A stretch of DNA of 64,000 bases from Plasticicumulans acidivorans (GTDB lineage: Bacteria; Pseudomonadota; Gammaproteobacteria; Competibacterales; Competibacteraceae), in contig NZ_QGTJ01000008.1 in the NCBI RefSeq assembly GCF_003182095.1, positions 1-64,000 on the forward strand, given 5' to 3'. Below the pieces are notes generated by a model. It was not told the DNA's origin. It did no database searches and saw nothing but the letters and a program-made list of their open reading frames with translations. Position 1 is the stretch's first letter. Each line of letters begins with the position of its first letter. This document shows, piece by piece, positions 33,862 to 43,532 of this stretch. A program made the position numbers and the translations under genes.

Positions 33862-34806
33862 ATGAGCAACAAACTGAAGGTGGCGATCATCGGTTCCGGC
33901 AACATCGGAACCGATCTGATGATCAAGATCCTGCGCCACGGCCAGGGTCTGGAAATGGGCGCGATGGTCGGCATCGACCCGCAGTCCGACGGCCTGGCGC
34001 GCGCCGCGCGCATGGGCGTGGCGATCACCCATGAAGGCGTCGAGGGCCTGGTCGGCCTGCCGGTGTTCGAGGACATCGACCTGGTGTTCGATGCCACCAG
34101 CGCCAGCGCCCATGTGCGCAACGATGCCTTTCTGCGCGAGCGCAAGCCGCAGCTGCGCATGATCGACCTGACGCCGGCGGCGATCGGCCCGTACTGCGTG
34201 CCGGTGGTCAACGGCGCGGCGCACGACGAGGCGCTCAACGTCAACATGGTCACCTGCGGCGGCCAGGCGACGATCCCGATGGTGGCGGCGGTCAACCGCG
34301 TCGCCCGCGTGCACTACGGCGAGATCATCGCCAGCATCTCCAGCCGCTCGGCCGGCCCCGGCACGCGCGCCAACATCGACGAGTTCACCGAAACCACCTC
34401 GAAAGCGATCGAGGCGGTCGGCGGCGCCGAGCGCGGCAAGGCGATCATCATCCTCAACCCGGCCGAGCCGCCGCTGATGATGCGCGACACCGTCTACTGC
34501 CTGTCCGCGCCCGCCGACGAGGACGAGATCGCCGCCTCGGTGGCGCAGATGGCGGCCGAGGTGCAGCGCTACGTGCCCGGCTACCGCCTCAAGCAGCAGG
34601 TGCAGTTCGACCTGATCCCGCCGTCGCGGCCGATCAACATCCCCGGCGTCGGCGCGCGCATGAGCGGGCTGAAGACTTCGATCTTTCTGGAGGTCGAGGG
34701 CGCCGCGCATTACCTGCCGGCCTACGCCGGCAACCTCGACATCATGACCTCGGCGGCCAAGGCCACGGCCGAGCGCATGGCTGCCCGCATCCTCGCCACC
34801 GCCTGA
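33862..34806 (+). CDS. Acetaldehyde dehydrogenase, acylating (DmpF/BphJ/MhpF)
   Basis: A 314-residue enzyme that converts acetaldehyde, CoA and NAD+ to acetyl-CoA. The Rossmann motif is GSGNIGTDL (residues 11-19) and the catalytic cysteine is C132 in [10 protein letters not shown]. It normally forms a channelling complex with the aldolase encoded 11 bp downstream, so that acetaldehyde is not released. Confidence 0.95.
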   Translation: MSNKLKVAIIGSGNIGTDLMIKILRHGQGLEMGAMVGIDPQSDGLARAARMGVAITHEGVEGLVGLPVFEDIDLVFDATSASAHVRNDAFLRERKPQLRMIDLTPAAIGPYCVPVVNGAAHDEALNVNMVTCGGQATIPMVAAVNRVARVHYGEIIASISSRSAGPGTRANIDEFTETTSKAIEAVGGAERGKAIIILNPAEPPLMMRDTVYCLSAPADEDEIAASVAQMAAEVQRYVPGYRLKQQVQFDLIPPSRPINIPGVGARMSGLKTSIFLEVEGAAHYLPAYAGNLDIMTSAAKATAERMAARILATA

Positions 34807-34817
34807 GGAAGACTCCG

Positions 34818-35879
34818 ATGCAAGCCGAGAAGAAGATCTATATCTCCGACGTCACGCTGCGCGACGGCTCGCATGCCATCCGCCACCAGTACAGCGTCGA
34901 GCAGGCGGTGCAGATCGCCCGCGCGCTGGACAAGGCCCACGTCGATTCGATCGAGGTCGCCCACGGCGACGGCCTGCAGGGCAGCAGTTTCAACTACGGC
35001 TTCGGCGCGCACACCGATCTCGAATGGATCTCGGCGGTCGCCGAGGCGGTGCGTCACGCCAAGGTCGCCACGCTGCTGCTGCCGGGCATCGGCACCGTGC
35101 ACGATCTCAAGGCCGCGTACGCGGCCGGCGCGCGCATCGTGCGCGTCGCCACCCACTGCACCGAGGCCGACGTTTCCCGCCAGCACATCGAGACGGCGCG
35201 CAATCTGGGCATGGAGGCGGTGGGCTTCCTGATGATGAGCCACATGACCACGCCGCAGGCGCTGGCGCAGCAGGCCAAGCTGATGGAGCGCTACGGCGCG
35301 ACCTGCTGCTACGTCGTCGATTCCGGTGGTGCGCTGTCGATGAACGACGTGCGCGAGCGCTTCCGCGCCTTCAAGGACGTGCTCGATCCGGCGACCGAGA
35401 CCGGCATCCACGCCCACCACAATCTGAGCCTCGGCGTCGCCAACAGCATCGTCGCCGTCGAGGAGGGCTGCGACCGCGTCGACGCCAGCCTCGCCGGCAT
35501 GGGTGCCGGCGCCGGCAACGCGCCGCTCGAAGTGTTCATCGCCGCCGCCGAGCGCATGGGCTGGAACCACGGCTGCAACCTCTACACGCTGATGGATGCC
35601 GCCGACGACATCGTGCGGCCGCTGCAGGACCGCCCGGTGCGCGTCGACCGCGAGACGCTGGCGCTCGGCTACGCCGGCGTCTATTCGAGCTTCCTGCGCC
35701 ATTCCGAGGTCGCCGCGCGCAAGTACGGGCTGAAGACCGTCGACATCCTCGTCGAGCTGGGGCGCCGGCGCATGGTCGGCGGGCAGGAAGACATGATCGT
35801 CGATGTCGCCCTCGACCTGCTCAAGGGCCATGAGCACGACGCCATCCGCGCCATACCAACGATGAGCGAGGCGGGCTGA
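34818..35879 (+). CDS. 4-Hydroxy-2-oxovalerate aldolase (DmpG/BphI/MhpE)
   Basis: A 353-residue DRE-TIM/HMGL-like aldolase that splits 4-hydroxy-2-oxopentanoate to pyruvate and acetaldehyde. The [10 protein letters not shown] motif holds R15, D16 and H20; H198 and H200 in GIHAHHN bind the divalent metal. The C-terminal domain contacts the acylating dehydrogenase. This gene completes the lower pathway to pyruvate and acetyl-CoA. Confidence 0.95.
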   Translation: MQAEKKIYISDVTLRDGSHAIRHQYSVEQAVQIARALDKAHVDSIEVAHGDGLQGSSFNYGFGAHTDLEWISAVAEAVRHAKVATLLLPGIGTVHDLKAAYAAGARIVRVATHCTEADVSRQHIETARNLGMEAVGFLMMSHMTTPQALAQQAKLMERYGATCCYVVDSGGALSMNDVRERFRAFKDVLDPATETGIHAHHNLSLGVANSIVAVEEGCDRVDASLAGMGAGAGNAPLEVFIAAAERMGWNHGCNLYTLMDAADDIVRPLQDRPVRVDRETLALGYAGVYSSFLRHSEVAARKYGLKTVDILVELGRRRMVGGQEDMIVDVALDLLKGHEHDAIRAIPTMSEAG

Positions 35880-35883
35880 GCCG

Positions 35884-36891
35884 ATGGCCGCGAACCCGAA
35901 CCACCTCATCCGTCTGGCGCCGCACGGCGGCAGCTTCGAATGCGCACCGGGGCAGACCGTGCTCGATGCGGCGATGGCCGCCGGCTACTGGCTGCCGCAC
36001 AGCTGCCGCGCAGGCAGCTGCAACAGCTGCGAGCTGCCGGTCCTCGAAGGCCGTTTCCATCACCTCGAACTGCCGGCCGACGGCGGCGCAGTGGCGGCGG
36101 GGCGCTGCCGCAGCTGCCGCGCGCTGGCCGACAGCGACCTGCTGCTGGAGGCGCCCGGCGTGCCGCGCGAGCCGGGCCAGCGCGTGGTCAGCTGCGGAGC
36201 CCGCGTCAGCGCCGTCGAACGGCCTTCGGCCGACGTCGCCGTGCTGCACCTGCAGCTGCCGGAGCACAGCGGCTTTCAGTTCCGCGCCGGGCAGTACGCC
36301 GACGTGCTGCTCAAGGACGGCGCGCGGCGCAGCTACAGCATGGCCAATGCGCCGGATGAGGCCAACGTCATCGAATGGCACGTGCGGCGCATGGAGGGCG
36401 GGCGCTTTTCGACGCATGCCTACGACAAGCTCAAGGTCGGCGCGATGCTGCGCATCGAAGGGCCGTTCGGCACCTTCACGCTGCAGCCGGGCGATGCGCC
36501 GGTGGTGCTGCTCGCCTCGGGGACTGGCTATGCGCCGATCGCGGCGATGCTCAAGGCCCACGGCGCCGAGCTGGCGCGCCGCCGCGCGGTGCTGTACTGG
36601 GGCGGGCGCCAGCGCGCCGACCTCTACGCTGTCGCCGAGGTCGAGCAGTGGCAGGCCGAGCATCCGGGCATCCGCCTGATCCCGGTGCTCTCCGAGGCCG
36701 ATCCGCAATGGCAGGGCCGGCGCGGCCTGGTCCACGCCGCCGTGCTCGCCGACCTGCCGGACCTCTCCGCCTATGAGGTCTACGCCTGCGGCAATCCGCT
36801 GATGATCGACGCCGCGCGCAGTCACTTCACCGCCAGCGCCGGTCTGCCGCCCGAGCGCTTCTTCGCCGACGCCTTCGTGCTGCGCCACTGA
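35884..36891 (+). CDS. Dioxygenase ferredoxin reductase (2Fe-2S plus FNR domains)
   Basis: A 335-residue electron-transfer protein. The N-terminal plant-type [2Fe-2S] domain has C41-x4-C46-x2-C49 and a fourth cysteine in RCRSC (C75 or C78). The FAD domain shows RRSYSMAN, and the NAD domain shows LLASGTGYAPI and CGNPLMIDAA. It should pass electrons from NADH to the Rieske ferredoxin at 25755. It is set apart from the oxygenase genes but lies in the same operon, 4 bp after the aldolase gene. Confidence 0.92.
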   Translation: MAANPNHLIRLAPHGGSFECAPGQTVLDAAMAAGYWLPHSCRAGSCNSCELPVLEGRFHHLELPADGGAVAAGRCRSCRALADSDLLLEAPGVPREPGQRVVSCGARVSAVERPSADVAVLHLQLPEHSGFQFRAGQYADVLLKDGARRSYSMANAPDEANVIEWHVRRMEGGRFSTHAYDKLKVGAMLRIEGPFGTFTLQPGDAPVVLLASGTGYAPIAAMLKAHGAELARRRAVLYWGGRQRADLYAVAEVEQWQAEHPGIRLIPVLSEADPQWQGRRGLVHAAVLADLPDLSAYEVYACGNPLMIDAARSHFTASAGLPPERFFADAFVLRH

Positions 36892-36930
36892 GCGTCGCCC
36901 CGCCCCAGGAGATCGGCCCAGGAGGTCGCG

Positions 36931-37986
36931 ATGGATTTCGGAATCTTTGCCGTGCTGGCGCAGGACGGCGTGACCAACGCCGCCGTCTATGCGCTGCTGG
37001 CGATGGCGCTGGTACTGGTGTTCTCGGTCACCCGCATCATCTTTCTGCCGCAGGGCGAGTTCATCGGCTTCGGCGCGCTGACGCTCGCCGCGCTGCAGGG
37101 CGGGCAGTTCCCGCGCCTGCTGTGGCTGCTGATCGGCGTCGGCGTGCTGTGCTTTGCCGTCGATCTGCTCGCAGCGCTGCGCCAGCGCCGCTACAAGCCG
37201 CTGCCGCGCCGCCAGCTGCTGTGGAGCGCCGGCGAGAACCTGTTCTACCCGCTGCTGCTGTGGGCGCTGGCGCAGAGCTTCGACTGGTCGGCGGTGCCGA
37301 TGCTCGGCCAGATCCTGTTCACGCTCGCCGTCACCGTGCCGCTCGGCGTGATGCTCTACCGCGTCGCCTTCCAGCCGCTGGCCGAGGCCTCGGTGCTGGT
37401 GCTGCTGATCGTCGCCGTCGGCGTGCATTTCGCGCTGATCGGCCTCGGCCTGTTCATCTTCGGCCCGGAAGGCTCGACGACGCAGGCCTTCACCGACTGG
37501 AGCGCGGAGTTCGGCGCGCTGCTGATGTCCGGCCAGAGTCTGGTGGTGATCGCCGTCGCCGCCGGCCTGATCGCGGCGCTCTACCTGTTCTTCGAGCGCA
37601 CGCTGTTCGGCAAGGCGCTGCGCGCGACCGCGGTCAACCGCCGCGGCGCGCAGCTGGTGGGCATCGGCACGGCGCAGGCCGGGCGCATGGCTTTCGCACT
37701 GGCGGCGGCGCTCGGCTCGCTGGCCGGCATCCTCATCGGCCCGCTCAACACCGTGGGCTATGACAGCGGCTTCATCGTGGCGCTCAAGGGCTTCGTCGCG
37801 GCGATCGTCGGCGGCCTCGCCAGCTATCCGCTGGCCGCCGCCGGCGCGCTGCTGGTCGGCCTGCTGGAGAGCTACGCCTCGTTCTGGGCCAGCGCCTACA
37901 AGGAGGTGATCGTGTTCACGCTGATCATTCCGCTGCTGGCCTGGCGCTCGTTGGCCAGCGTGCATACCGACGAGGAGGGCGCATGA
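36931..37986 (+). CDS. ABC transporter permease (LivH-like) of the aromatic operon
   Basis: A 351-residue membrane protein with about nine hydrophobic segments. It resembles LivH in the first 60 residues ([29 protein letters not shown]) and at the end ([19 protein letters not shown]). It is longer than typical LivH (about 290-300), because of an inserted region around residues 75-120. AGGAGG lies just before ATG 36931, and the stop overlaps the next gene (ATGA). Confidence 0.88.
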   Translation: MDFGIFAVLAQDGVTNAAVYALLAMALVLVFSVTRIIFLPQGEFIGFGALTLAALQGGQFPRLLWLLIGVGVLCFAVDLLAALRQRRYKPLPRRQLLWSAGENLFYPLLLWALAQSFDWSAVPMLGQILFTLAVTVPLGVMLYRVAFQPLAEASVLVLLIVAVGVHFALIGLGLFIFGPEGSTTQAFTDWSAEFGALLMSGQSLVVIAVAAGLIAALYLFFERTLFGKALRATAVNRRGAQLVGIGTAQAGRMAFALAAALGSLAGILIGPLNTVGYDSGFIVALKGFVAAIVGGLASYPLAAAGALLVGLLESYASFWASAYKEVIVFTLIIPLLAWRSLASVHTDEEGA

Positions 37987-39770
37987 ACACGCGCAGACTG
38001 CAGTGGCTGCTGTTCGCCTGGTTCTTCGTCTTCCCGTTCCTGCCGCTGCCGCCGTACTGGATCACCATCGGCAATTACATCGGCCTGTACGCCATCGTCG
38101 CCCTCGGCCTGGTGCTGCTGACCGGCATCGGCGGCCTGACCTCCTTCGGCCAGGCGGCCTTCGTCGGCCTCGGCGCCTACACCACGGCGTACCTGAGCGG
38201 CGTGCTCGGCGTTTCGCCGTGGCTTGGCCTGCCGGCGGGCCTGCTGGTCAGCGGCCTGAGCGCGGCGCTGATCGGCAGCGTCACCGTGCGCCTGTCCGGG
38301 CATTTCCTGCCGCTGGCGACCATCGCCTGGGGGCTGTCGCTGTATTACCTGTTTGGCACGCTCGAATTCCTCGGCAAGTACGACGGCCTCTCCGGCATCC
38401 CGCCGCTGGCGCTGTTCGGGCTCGACCTGTCGGCGCCGGAGGCGATGTACGGGCTGATCTGGCTGTGCCTCGGCGGCTGCCTGTGGCTGGTGCTGAACCT
38501 GCTCGATTCGCGCTCGGGGCGGGCGATCCGCGCGCTGGCCAGCGGTCGCACCATGCCCGAGGCGATGGGCGTCGACACCGCGCAGTACAAGATCCTGATC
38601 TTCGTGCTGGCGGCGCTGATGGCGAGTCTGTCGGGCTGGCTGTACGCGCACCTGCAGCGCTCGGTCAGCGCCACGCCGTTCGGCCTGAACATGGGCATCG
38701 AATACCTGTTCATGGCGGTGGTCGGCGGCATCGGCCAGGTCTGGGGCGCGATCCTCGGCGCGGCGGTGATGACCGGCCTGAAGAGCCAGCTGCAGGACTG
38801 GCTGCCGCGGCTGTTCGGCAGCCAGGGCAACTTCGAGCTGGTGGTGTTCGGCGTGATGATCGTGCTGCTGCTGCTGTGGGCGCGGCAGGGACTGTGGCCG
38901 TGGCTGGCCGGCGCGTGGGCGCGCTGGCAGCCGCCGGCGCCGCTGCCGCTGGCGCCGGCGAGCGCGCCCGCGGGCTATGCCGGGCTGGCGCGGCGGAGCA
39001 AACCGGCGCCCGGTTCGCTGCTCCTCGACGTCGACGCCGCGCGCAAGGCCTTCGGTGGCCTGCTGGCGGTCAAGGACATGAGCTTCGCGCTGCGCGCCGG
39101 TGATGTGGTCGGCCTGATCGGTCCGAACGGCGCCGGCAAGTCGACGATGTTCAATCTGCTGAGCGGCGTGCTGCCGCCGAGCGGCGGCGCGATCCGCTTC
39201 TGCGGCGAGCGCATCGACGGGCTCGGTGCCCGCCGCATCATGGAGCTGGGCATCGGTCGCAGCTTCCAGCATGTGCACCTGCTGGCGCAGCGCTCGGTGC
39301 TGGAGAACGTCGCCCTCGGCGCCCACCGGCGCGGCCATGCCGGGCCGCTGGCCGCGGCGCTGCACCTGGAGCGCCACGAGGAGGCGCGGCTGCTGCACCT
39401 CGCCGCCGAGCAGATCCGCCGCTGCGGGCTGGCCGAGCACATGTACACGCCGGCCGGCAGCCTCGCGCTCGGTCAGCAGCGCATCGTCGAGATCGCCCGC
39501 GCGCTGTGCTCCGACCCGCTGCTGCTGCTGCTCGACGAACCGGCCGCCGGCCTGCGCCTGCAGGAAAAACAGGCACTGGCCGGGCTGATCCGCCAGCTCA
39601 AGGCCGAGGGCATGGCGGTGCTGCTGGTCGAGCACGACATGGACTTCGTCATGGACCTGACCGATCGCCTGGTGGTGATGGAGTTCGGCAGCAAACTCGC
39701 CGAGGGCCTGCCCGAGGTGGTGCGCAACGATGCCGCGGTGCTCGCGGCCTATCTCGGAGGCATCGAATGA
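37983..39770 (+). CDS. Fused ABC permease-ATPase (LivM-LivG)
   Basis: A 595-residue protein combining two usual subunits. Residues 1-310 are a LivM-type permease ([38 protein letters not shown]). A Pro/Ala-rich linker at about 315-340 leads to a LivG-type ATPase (340-595) with Walker [10 protein letters not shown], signature [12 protein letters not shown] and Walker [13 protein letters not shown]. The fusion fixes a 1:1 permease-ATPase ratio. It overlaps both neighbours by ATGA. Confidence 0.92.
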   Translation: MNTRRLQWLLFAWFFVFPFLPLPPYWITIGNYIGLYAIVALGLVLLTGIGGLTSFGQAAFVGLGAYTTAYLSGVLGVSPWLGLPAGLLVSGLSAALIGSVTVRLSGHFLPLATIAWGLSLYYLFGTLEFLGKYDGLSGIPPLALFGLDLSAPEAMYGLIWLCLGGCLWLVLNLLDSRSGRAIRALASGRTMPEAMGVDTAQYKILIFVLAALMASLSGWLYAHLQRSVSATPFGLNMGIEYLFMAVVGGIGQVWGAILGAAVMTGLKSQLQDWLPRLFGSQGNFELVVFGVMIVLLLLWARQGLWPWLAGAWARWQPPAPLPLAPASAPAGYAGLARRSKPAPGSLLLDVDAARKAFGGLLAVKDMSFALRAGDVVGLIGPNGAGKSTMFNLLSGVLPPSGGAIRFCGERIDGLGARRIMELGIGRSFQHVHLLAQRSVLENVALGAHRRGHAGPLAAALHLERHEEARLLHLAAEQIRRCGLAEHMYTPAGSLALGQQRIVEIARALCSDPLLLLLDEPAAGLRLQEKQALAGLIRQLKAEGMAVLLVEHDMDFVMDLTDRLVVMEFGSKLAEGLPEVVRNDAAVLAAYLGGIE

Positions 39771-40501
39771 GCGCCGTCGTGCTCGAAACCCGTCAGCTCA
39801 GCGTGCGCTACGGCAAGATGGAGGCCGTGCGCAGCGCCTCGATCCGCCTGCGCGCCGGCGAAATCGTCACCGTCATCGGCCCCAACGGCGCCGGCAAGTC
39901 CTCGCTGCTCAACGCCATCATGGGGGCGCTGCCGAGCAACGGCCAGGCGGACGGCGAGGTGCTCTACGAAGCCCGCGACATCGGCCATCACGCCGTCGAA
40001 CAGCGCCTCGGCAAAGGGCTGGCGCTGGTGCCGGAAAAGCGCGAACTGTTCACCAGCATGAGCGTCGAGGACAACCTGCTGCTCGGTGCCTACCGCCGGC
40101 GCCGGCGCGGCCGCTCGCACCGCGAGGCGCTGGACAGCGTCTACGCCATCTTCCCGCGGCTCCGGGAACGCCGCGGGCAGCTGGCCGGCACCATGTCCGG
40201 CGGCGAGCGGCAGATGGTGGCGATCGGCCGCGCGCTGATGAGCGACCCGAAGGTGCTGATGCTCGACGAGCCTTCGCTCGGTCTGGCGCCGCGGGTGATG
40301 GCCGAGGTGTTCCATGTCATCGCCCGGCTGCGCGACAGCGGCGTGGCGACGCTGCTGATCGAGCAGAACTCGCGCGCCGCCCTGCAGGTCGCCGACTACG
40401 GCTACGTGCTCGAAGTCGGCGACGTCACGCTGGAGGGCCCGGCCGCCGAGCTGGCTCATCATCCGCGGGTGATCGAAGCTTATCTCGGCGCCCGCCACTG
40501 A
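39767..40501 (+). CDS. ABC transporter ATPase (LivF-like) of the aromatic operon
   Basis: A 244-residue LivF-type ATPase: Walker [10 protein letters not shown], signature MSGGERQMVAIGRAL and Walker B LMLDEPSLGLAP. It is the last of 17 co-directional genes starting at 23752. It ends 27 bp before the convergent MFS gene; the short GC-rich gap can form a GCCGGGC/GCCCGGC hairpin without a T-run. Confidence 0.92.
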   Translation: MSAVVLETRQLSVRYGKMEAVRSASIRLRAGEIVTVIGPNGAGKSSLLNAIMGALPSNGQADGEVLYEARDIGHHAVEQRLGKGLALVPEKRELFTSMSVEDNLLLGAYRRRRRGRSHREALDSVYAIFPRLRERRGQLAGTMSGGERQMVAIGRALMSDPKVLMLDEPSLGLAPRVMAEVFHVIARLRDSGVATLLIEQNSRAALQVADYGYVLEVGDVTLEGPAAELAHHPRVIEAYLGARH

Positions 40502-40528
40502 GGCCGGGCACGCCCGGCGGCGGCGCGA

Positions 40529-41716
40529 TCAGGCCGCCGCTGCCGGGCGCAGATCGCGGGCGAGGAGCACGGCGCCGCCGAGTGCACAGGCCGCCGAAAA
40601 GGCAAAAGCGCTGCCCGACCCCAGGTGCTGCCAGAGCACGCCGAACAGCAGCGAGGCTGGCAGCAGCATCGCCCCGGCGACCAGGTTGAACCAGCCATAG
40701 GCGGTGCCGATGCGCTCGCGCTCGGCGAGGTCGGCGACCAGCGCCTTTTCGACGCCTTCGGTGGCGGCGAGGAACAGGCCGTAGCTGGCGAACAGCGCGA
40801 ACAGCCAGCCGCTCGACAGCGCCCCGCCGAGGCGGCCGAGCACCAGATAGAACACGGCATAGGCGATCCAGCCGGCCAGCAGCAGGCGGCGGCGGTCGAT
40901 GTGATCGGACAGTGCCGACAGCGGCGTCGAGGCGAGGGTGGCGACCAGCGACACGGTCGCCCACAGCAGCGGCACCGTCGCCTCGCCGAGGCCGAGCTCG
41001 CGGGCGCGCAGCAGCAGGAACATGTTCGAGGAATTGCCCAGCGTGAACAGCGCCAGCGCCAGCAGGTAGCGGCGCAGCGGCGCCGGCAGTTGCCCGAAGC
41101 GCCAGTCGAAGGAGCGGTGCTGCGCCGGCCGCGGCAGCTCGGGTTCGTCGAGGCGCAGCGTCAGCATCAGCGTCAGCAGCGCCGGCAGCAGCGAGCAGAG
41201 GAACACCGTGCGCAGCTCATAGCCGAGCCCGAGCAGCGCGGCGGCGAGCAGCGGGCCGACGACGGCGCCGGCATTGTCCATCGCCCGGTGAAAACCGAAG
41301 GCCAGGCCGCGATCAGCCGGGCTGACGCTGGCGGCGAGCAGCGCATCACGCGGCGAGGTGCGCAGCCCCTTGCCGATACGGTCGGCAAAGCGGATCAGCA
41401 ATACCCACGGCCAGCTGCTGGCAAACGCGAGCAGCGGCCGGCCGAAGCCGGCCAGCGCATAGCCGCAGACGATCCACGGCCGGGTCCGCTGCAGGCGGTC
41501 GGTGAGTACGCCGGAGACCAGCTTGAGCAGACTGGCAGTGGCCTCGGCGATCCCTTCGATCAGCCCCAGCGCCTGCGGCCCGGCCATCAGCACCGAAGCC
41601 AGATACAGCGGCACCAGCGGATAGATCATGTCGCTGGCGGCATCGTTGAGCAGGCTGATCAGACCAATCAGAAACACGCTGCGCGGCAGATCGCGCACGC
41701 GGTTGAATGCAAACAT
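40529..41716 (-). CDS. MFS transporter
   Basis: A 395-residue membrane protein with 12 predicted segments. Typical MFS loop signatures are GVLTDRLQRTRPWI (loop 2-3) and a second copy around SALSDHIDRRRLL in the C-terminal half; DRIGKGLRTSPRDA follows segment 4. Relatives include uncharacterised drug or organic-acid exporters. It is convergent with the aromatic operon and not part of it. The 295 bp upstream (41717-42011) turn AT-rich and hold no clear gene. Confidence 0.85.
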   Translation of the reverse strand: MFAFNRVRDLPRSVFLIGLISLLNDAASDMIYPLVPLYLASVLMAGPQALGLIEGIAEATASLLKLVSGVLTDRLQRTRPWIVCGYALAGFGRPLLAFASSWPWVLLIRFADRIGKGLRTSPRDALLAASVSPADRGLAFGFHRAMDNAGAVVGPLLAAALLGLGYELRTVFLCSLLPALLTLMLTLRLDEPELPRPAQHRSFDWRFGQLPAPLRRYLLALALFTLGNSSNMFLLLRARELGLGEATVPLLWATVSLVATLASTPLSALSDHIDRRRLLLAGWIAYAVFYLVLGRLGGALSSGWLFALFASYGLFLAATEGVEKALVADLAERERIGTAYGWFNLVAGAMLLPASLLFGVLWQHLGSGSAFAFSAACALGGAVLLARDLRPAAAA

Positions 41717-42011
41717 GGGCGGGCTCCATAGCGGGTCGCCGCCATCTTAGGCTTGCTGGCTTGTGGGAAGGTTATGGCGTGTGATCTGCACTTTCGGTGC
41801 GGAATCTGCACAAACTACCGAACCTGATTCCCGATGGGCTGGTGCAAAAGAATTCGCTGCCAATCAAAGATAAGTTTTAAAAAAGACAATTATATGTGCG
41901 GCGCCTGCAGCAGTGCTTTTCGTATAAAAACTAAGGCATGCCACTTCTGGTAAGGGTATTTTAGACAGCTTCCTGTTACTTACCCGGCACGGTGCGATTC
42001 GAGGCATTTGA

Positions 42012-42449
42012 ATGAAACTGACATCGGCTGAGCCAGATCCCAGTACTGACTTGGAATGGCCAGAGGAAGCATATGGGGATGAGCGCTTTATGTTTTATGC
42101 GGCATTGCTGCGCAGCCTCGGGCCTGCCGAATGGGTCGTTGTCGTTCCGACGCCGGCTCCTCTTGGGGCTGTGCGCCGCGCCATAGAAGCCGATTGCAAT
42201 GGCGTGCTGCAGCCAGTGGAATTGGCGTACGACGGAGTCGCATGGCTCTGTCCGTGGTCCCAAATACCGCAAGCGTTACCTGGCCTTTTTCTGGCACGGC
42301 GGCCGGAGCTGGTTTTTCTTGCTTTCGATGCGCATCCCGACGTAACGGAGCTGACTGCCGCGTTGCAATCAGCTGATGCAAAGCCTGCTGCGCGTCTCTT
42401 GCTTTTTGAGGATGGCGAGCTGGTCGAAAAAAGAGAGGCCGCAGGCTGA
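42012..42449 (+). CDS. Hypothetical protein
   Basis: A 145-residue acidic protein with a GAGG ribosome site 7 bp before the ATG. The core looks alpha/beta (WVVVVPTPAPLGAVRRAIEAD, ELVFLAFDAHPDVTELTAAL), with no signal peptide or membrane segment. I do not recognise the family. It opens a patch (41.8-43.3 kb) of lower GC content and different codon use from its neighbours, suggesting recent acquisition. The next 350 bp (42450-42804) have no credible gene. Confidence 0.55.
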   Translation: MKLTSAEPDPSTDLEWPEEAYGDERFMFYAALLRSLGPAEWVVVVPTPAPLGAVRRAIEADCNGVLQPVELAYDGVAWLCPWSQIPQALPGLFLARRPELVFLAFDAHPDVTELTAALQSADAKPAARLLLFEDGELVEKREAAG

Positions 42450-42804
42450 TTACCTGTATCGCGTGGATTAGGCCGGCGCCGTTGCCTGAAAAACAGGACT
42501 CGGGCTTTTTATTGCACCAATGCTGCATAACCTTCTGTACGCATTCTCGGATGCGGCAGCTGAGGGGGGCACGGGTGTCATTGCACTCCCGTGTATGTCT
42601 TGGCCCGATACATAGCGGTACGTGCTTAATACATTCAACAAAAGCGCCTCGTTTTTTGCCATTGAACTGAAGGCGCACGCGCGTGGCAGAAACGTCTGGC
42701 AGATAATCGCTGAGGTGCTTGCGCATTTACCACGTTGGGGGGGGCGTTCCAGAAGATACACAGATTCCGGTCTCTCTCGTGGTCGTGAGTAGCGAGTTTA
42801 ATAA

Positions 42805-42936
42805 ATGAATCAAAGCAAGCATTGCCAAGTCGAGCCAAGATCAGAGTTTATGATAAAGGACGCAATGCAAGGGGCGCTGGATAACTTCGCCCGTGCTGCC
42901 GTTGCACGGGCGGTTGAGCTGGCCCGCCTGTATTAA
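42805..42936 (+). CDS. Very small hypothetical protein
   Basis: A 43-residue open frame (MNQSKHCQVEPRSEFMIKDA at the start, then an Ala-rich helix ending ARLY). Its stop lies 11 bp before the next start, and the two would be co-transcribed. The helix DNFARAAVARAVELARLY is amphipathic. No ribosome site is obvious. Real but unknown, or a leader peptide. Confidence 0.4.
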   Translation: MNQSKHCQVEPRSEFMIKDAMQGALDNFARAAVARAVELARLY

Positions 42937-42947
42937 AGGGGGGCAAA

Positions 42948-43175
42948 ATGCCGGAAATAAGCGGAATTACATTGATGATGGCCATACAGGCCGTTGATTC
43001 AAAAACAAATGAAATTGTGAAACAGCTTGAGACGAACGATAGTCCGGAATCAGGAGAAATGGAATTGCTCCTGCTCAGCTACGAAAAGGCGTTGTCGGCA
43101 CTCAGGGCCGGTTATGCGGAGGCATTGAAAACTTCAGGAAATCTGCCGCCCTACGAGCAGCTTGTCAGGGAATAG
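42948..43175 (+). CDS. Small hypothetical helical protein
   Basis: A 75-residue protein with a purine-rich GGGGGG ribosome site 7 bp before the ATG. It is predicted to be all-helical: LMMAIQAVDSKTNEIVKQLE and MELLLLSYEKALSALRAGYAEAL. No cysteine, signal peptide or recognised motif is seen. It belongs to the low-GC patch and lies convergent with the cyd operon. Confidence 0.6.
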   Translation: MPEISGITLMMAIQAVDSKTNEIVKQLETNDSPESGEMELLLLSYEKALSALRAGYAEALKTSGNLPPYEQLVRE

Positions 43176-43327
43176 AGGGGCTTTGGCAGTGGCTTGATCT
43201 GTTCTCCCGCATGGCAGGCGCGTGGCATCGAGCGCTGGTTCCGCTGATGCATTGCATTTCGTATTACACGTGGTTTCATGCTCCCGGCAGATTCAAGGCA
43301 AGCGCAGTTGATGATTGCTCTAAATAC

Positions 43328-43363
43328 CGCGGCCGCCCGCCAGATCACTGACGGGCGGCCGCG
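43328..43363. terminator. Large hairpin between convergent genes
   Basis: Perfect 12-bp arms (CGCGGCCGCCCG / CGGGCGGCCGCG) with a 12-base loop lie between the 75-residue gene and the end of cydX. There is no T-run, so it may act as a bidirectional transcription barrier or RNA stabiliser rather than a classic terminator. Confidence 0.5.
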
Positions 43364-43386
43364 TTCAGGCGCTGAAGGCGCAAGCG

Positions 43387-43515
<129 letters not shown>

Positions 43516-43532
43516 GATCGAATCTCCCGTGC

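Noticed and set aside
30733..34710. Very long open frame (1325 codons) on the minus strand
   Set aside because: It lies opposite well-supported genes (binding protein, CoA ligase, acetaldehyde dehydrogenase). High GC content in codon position 3 creates such antisense frames; its sequence is Arg/His/Gln-rich and has no family features.
42088..42726. Minus-strand frame of 212 codons in the low-GC patch
   Set aside because: It overlaps the better-supported 145-residue gene and shows no domain. The part beyond that gene is Cys/Arg-rich and does not look like a folded protein. A second frame at 42468-42761 is equally unconvincing.
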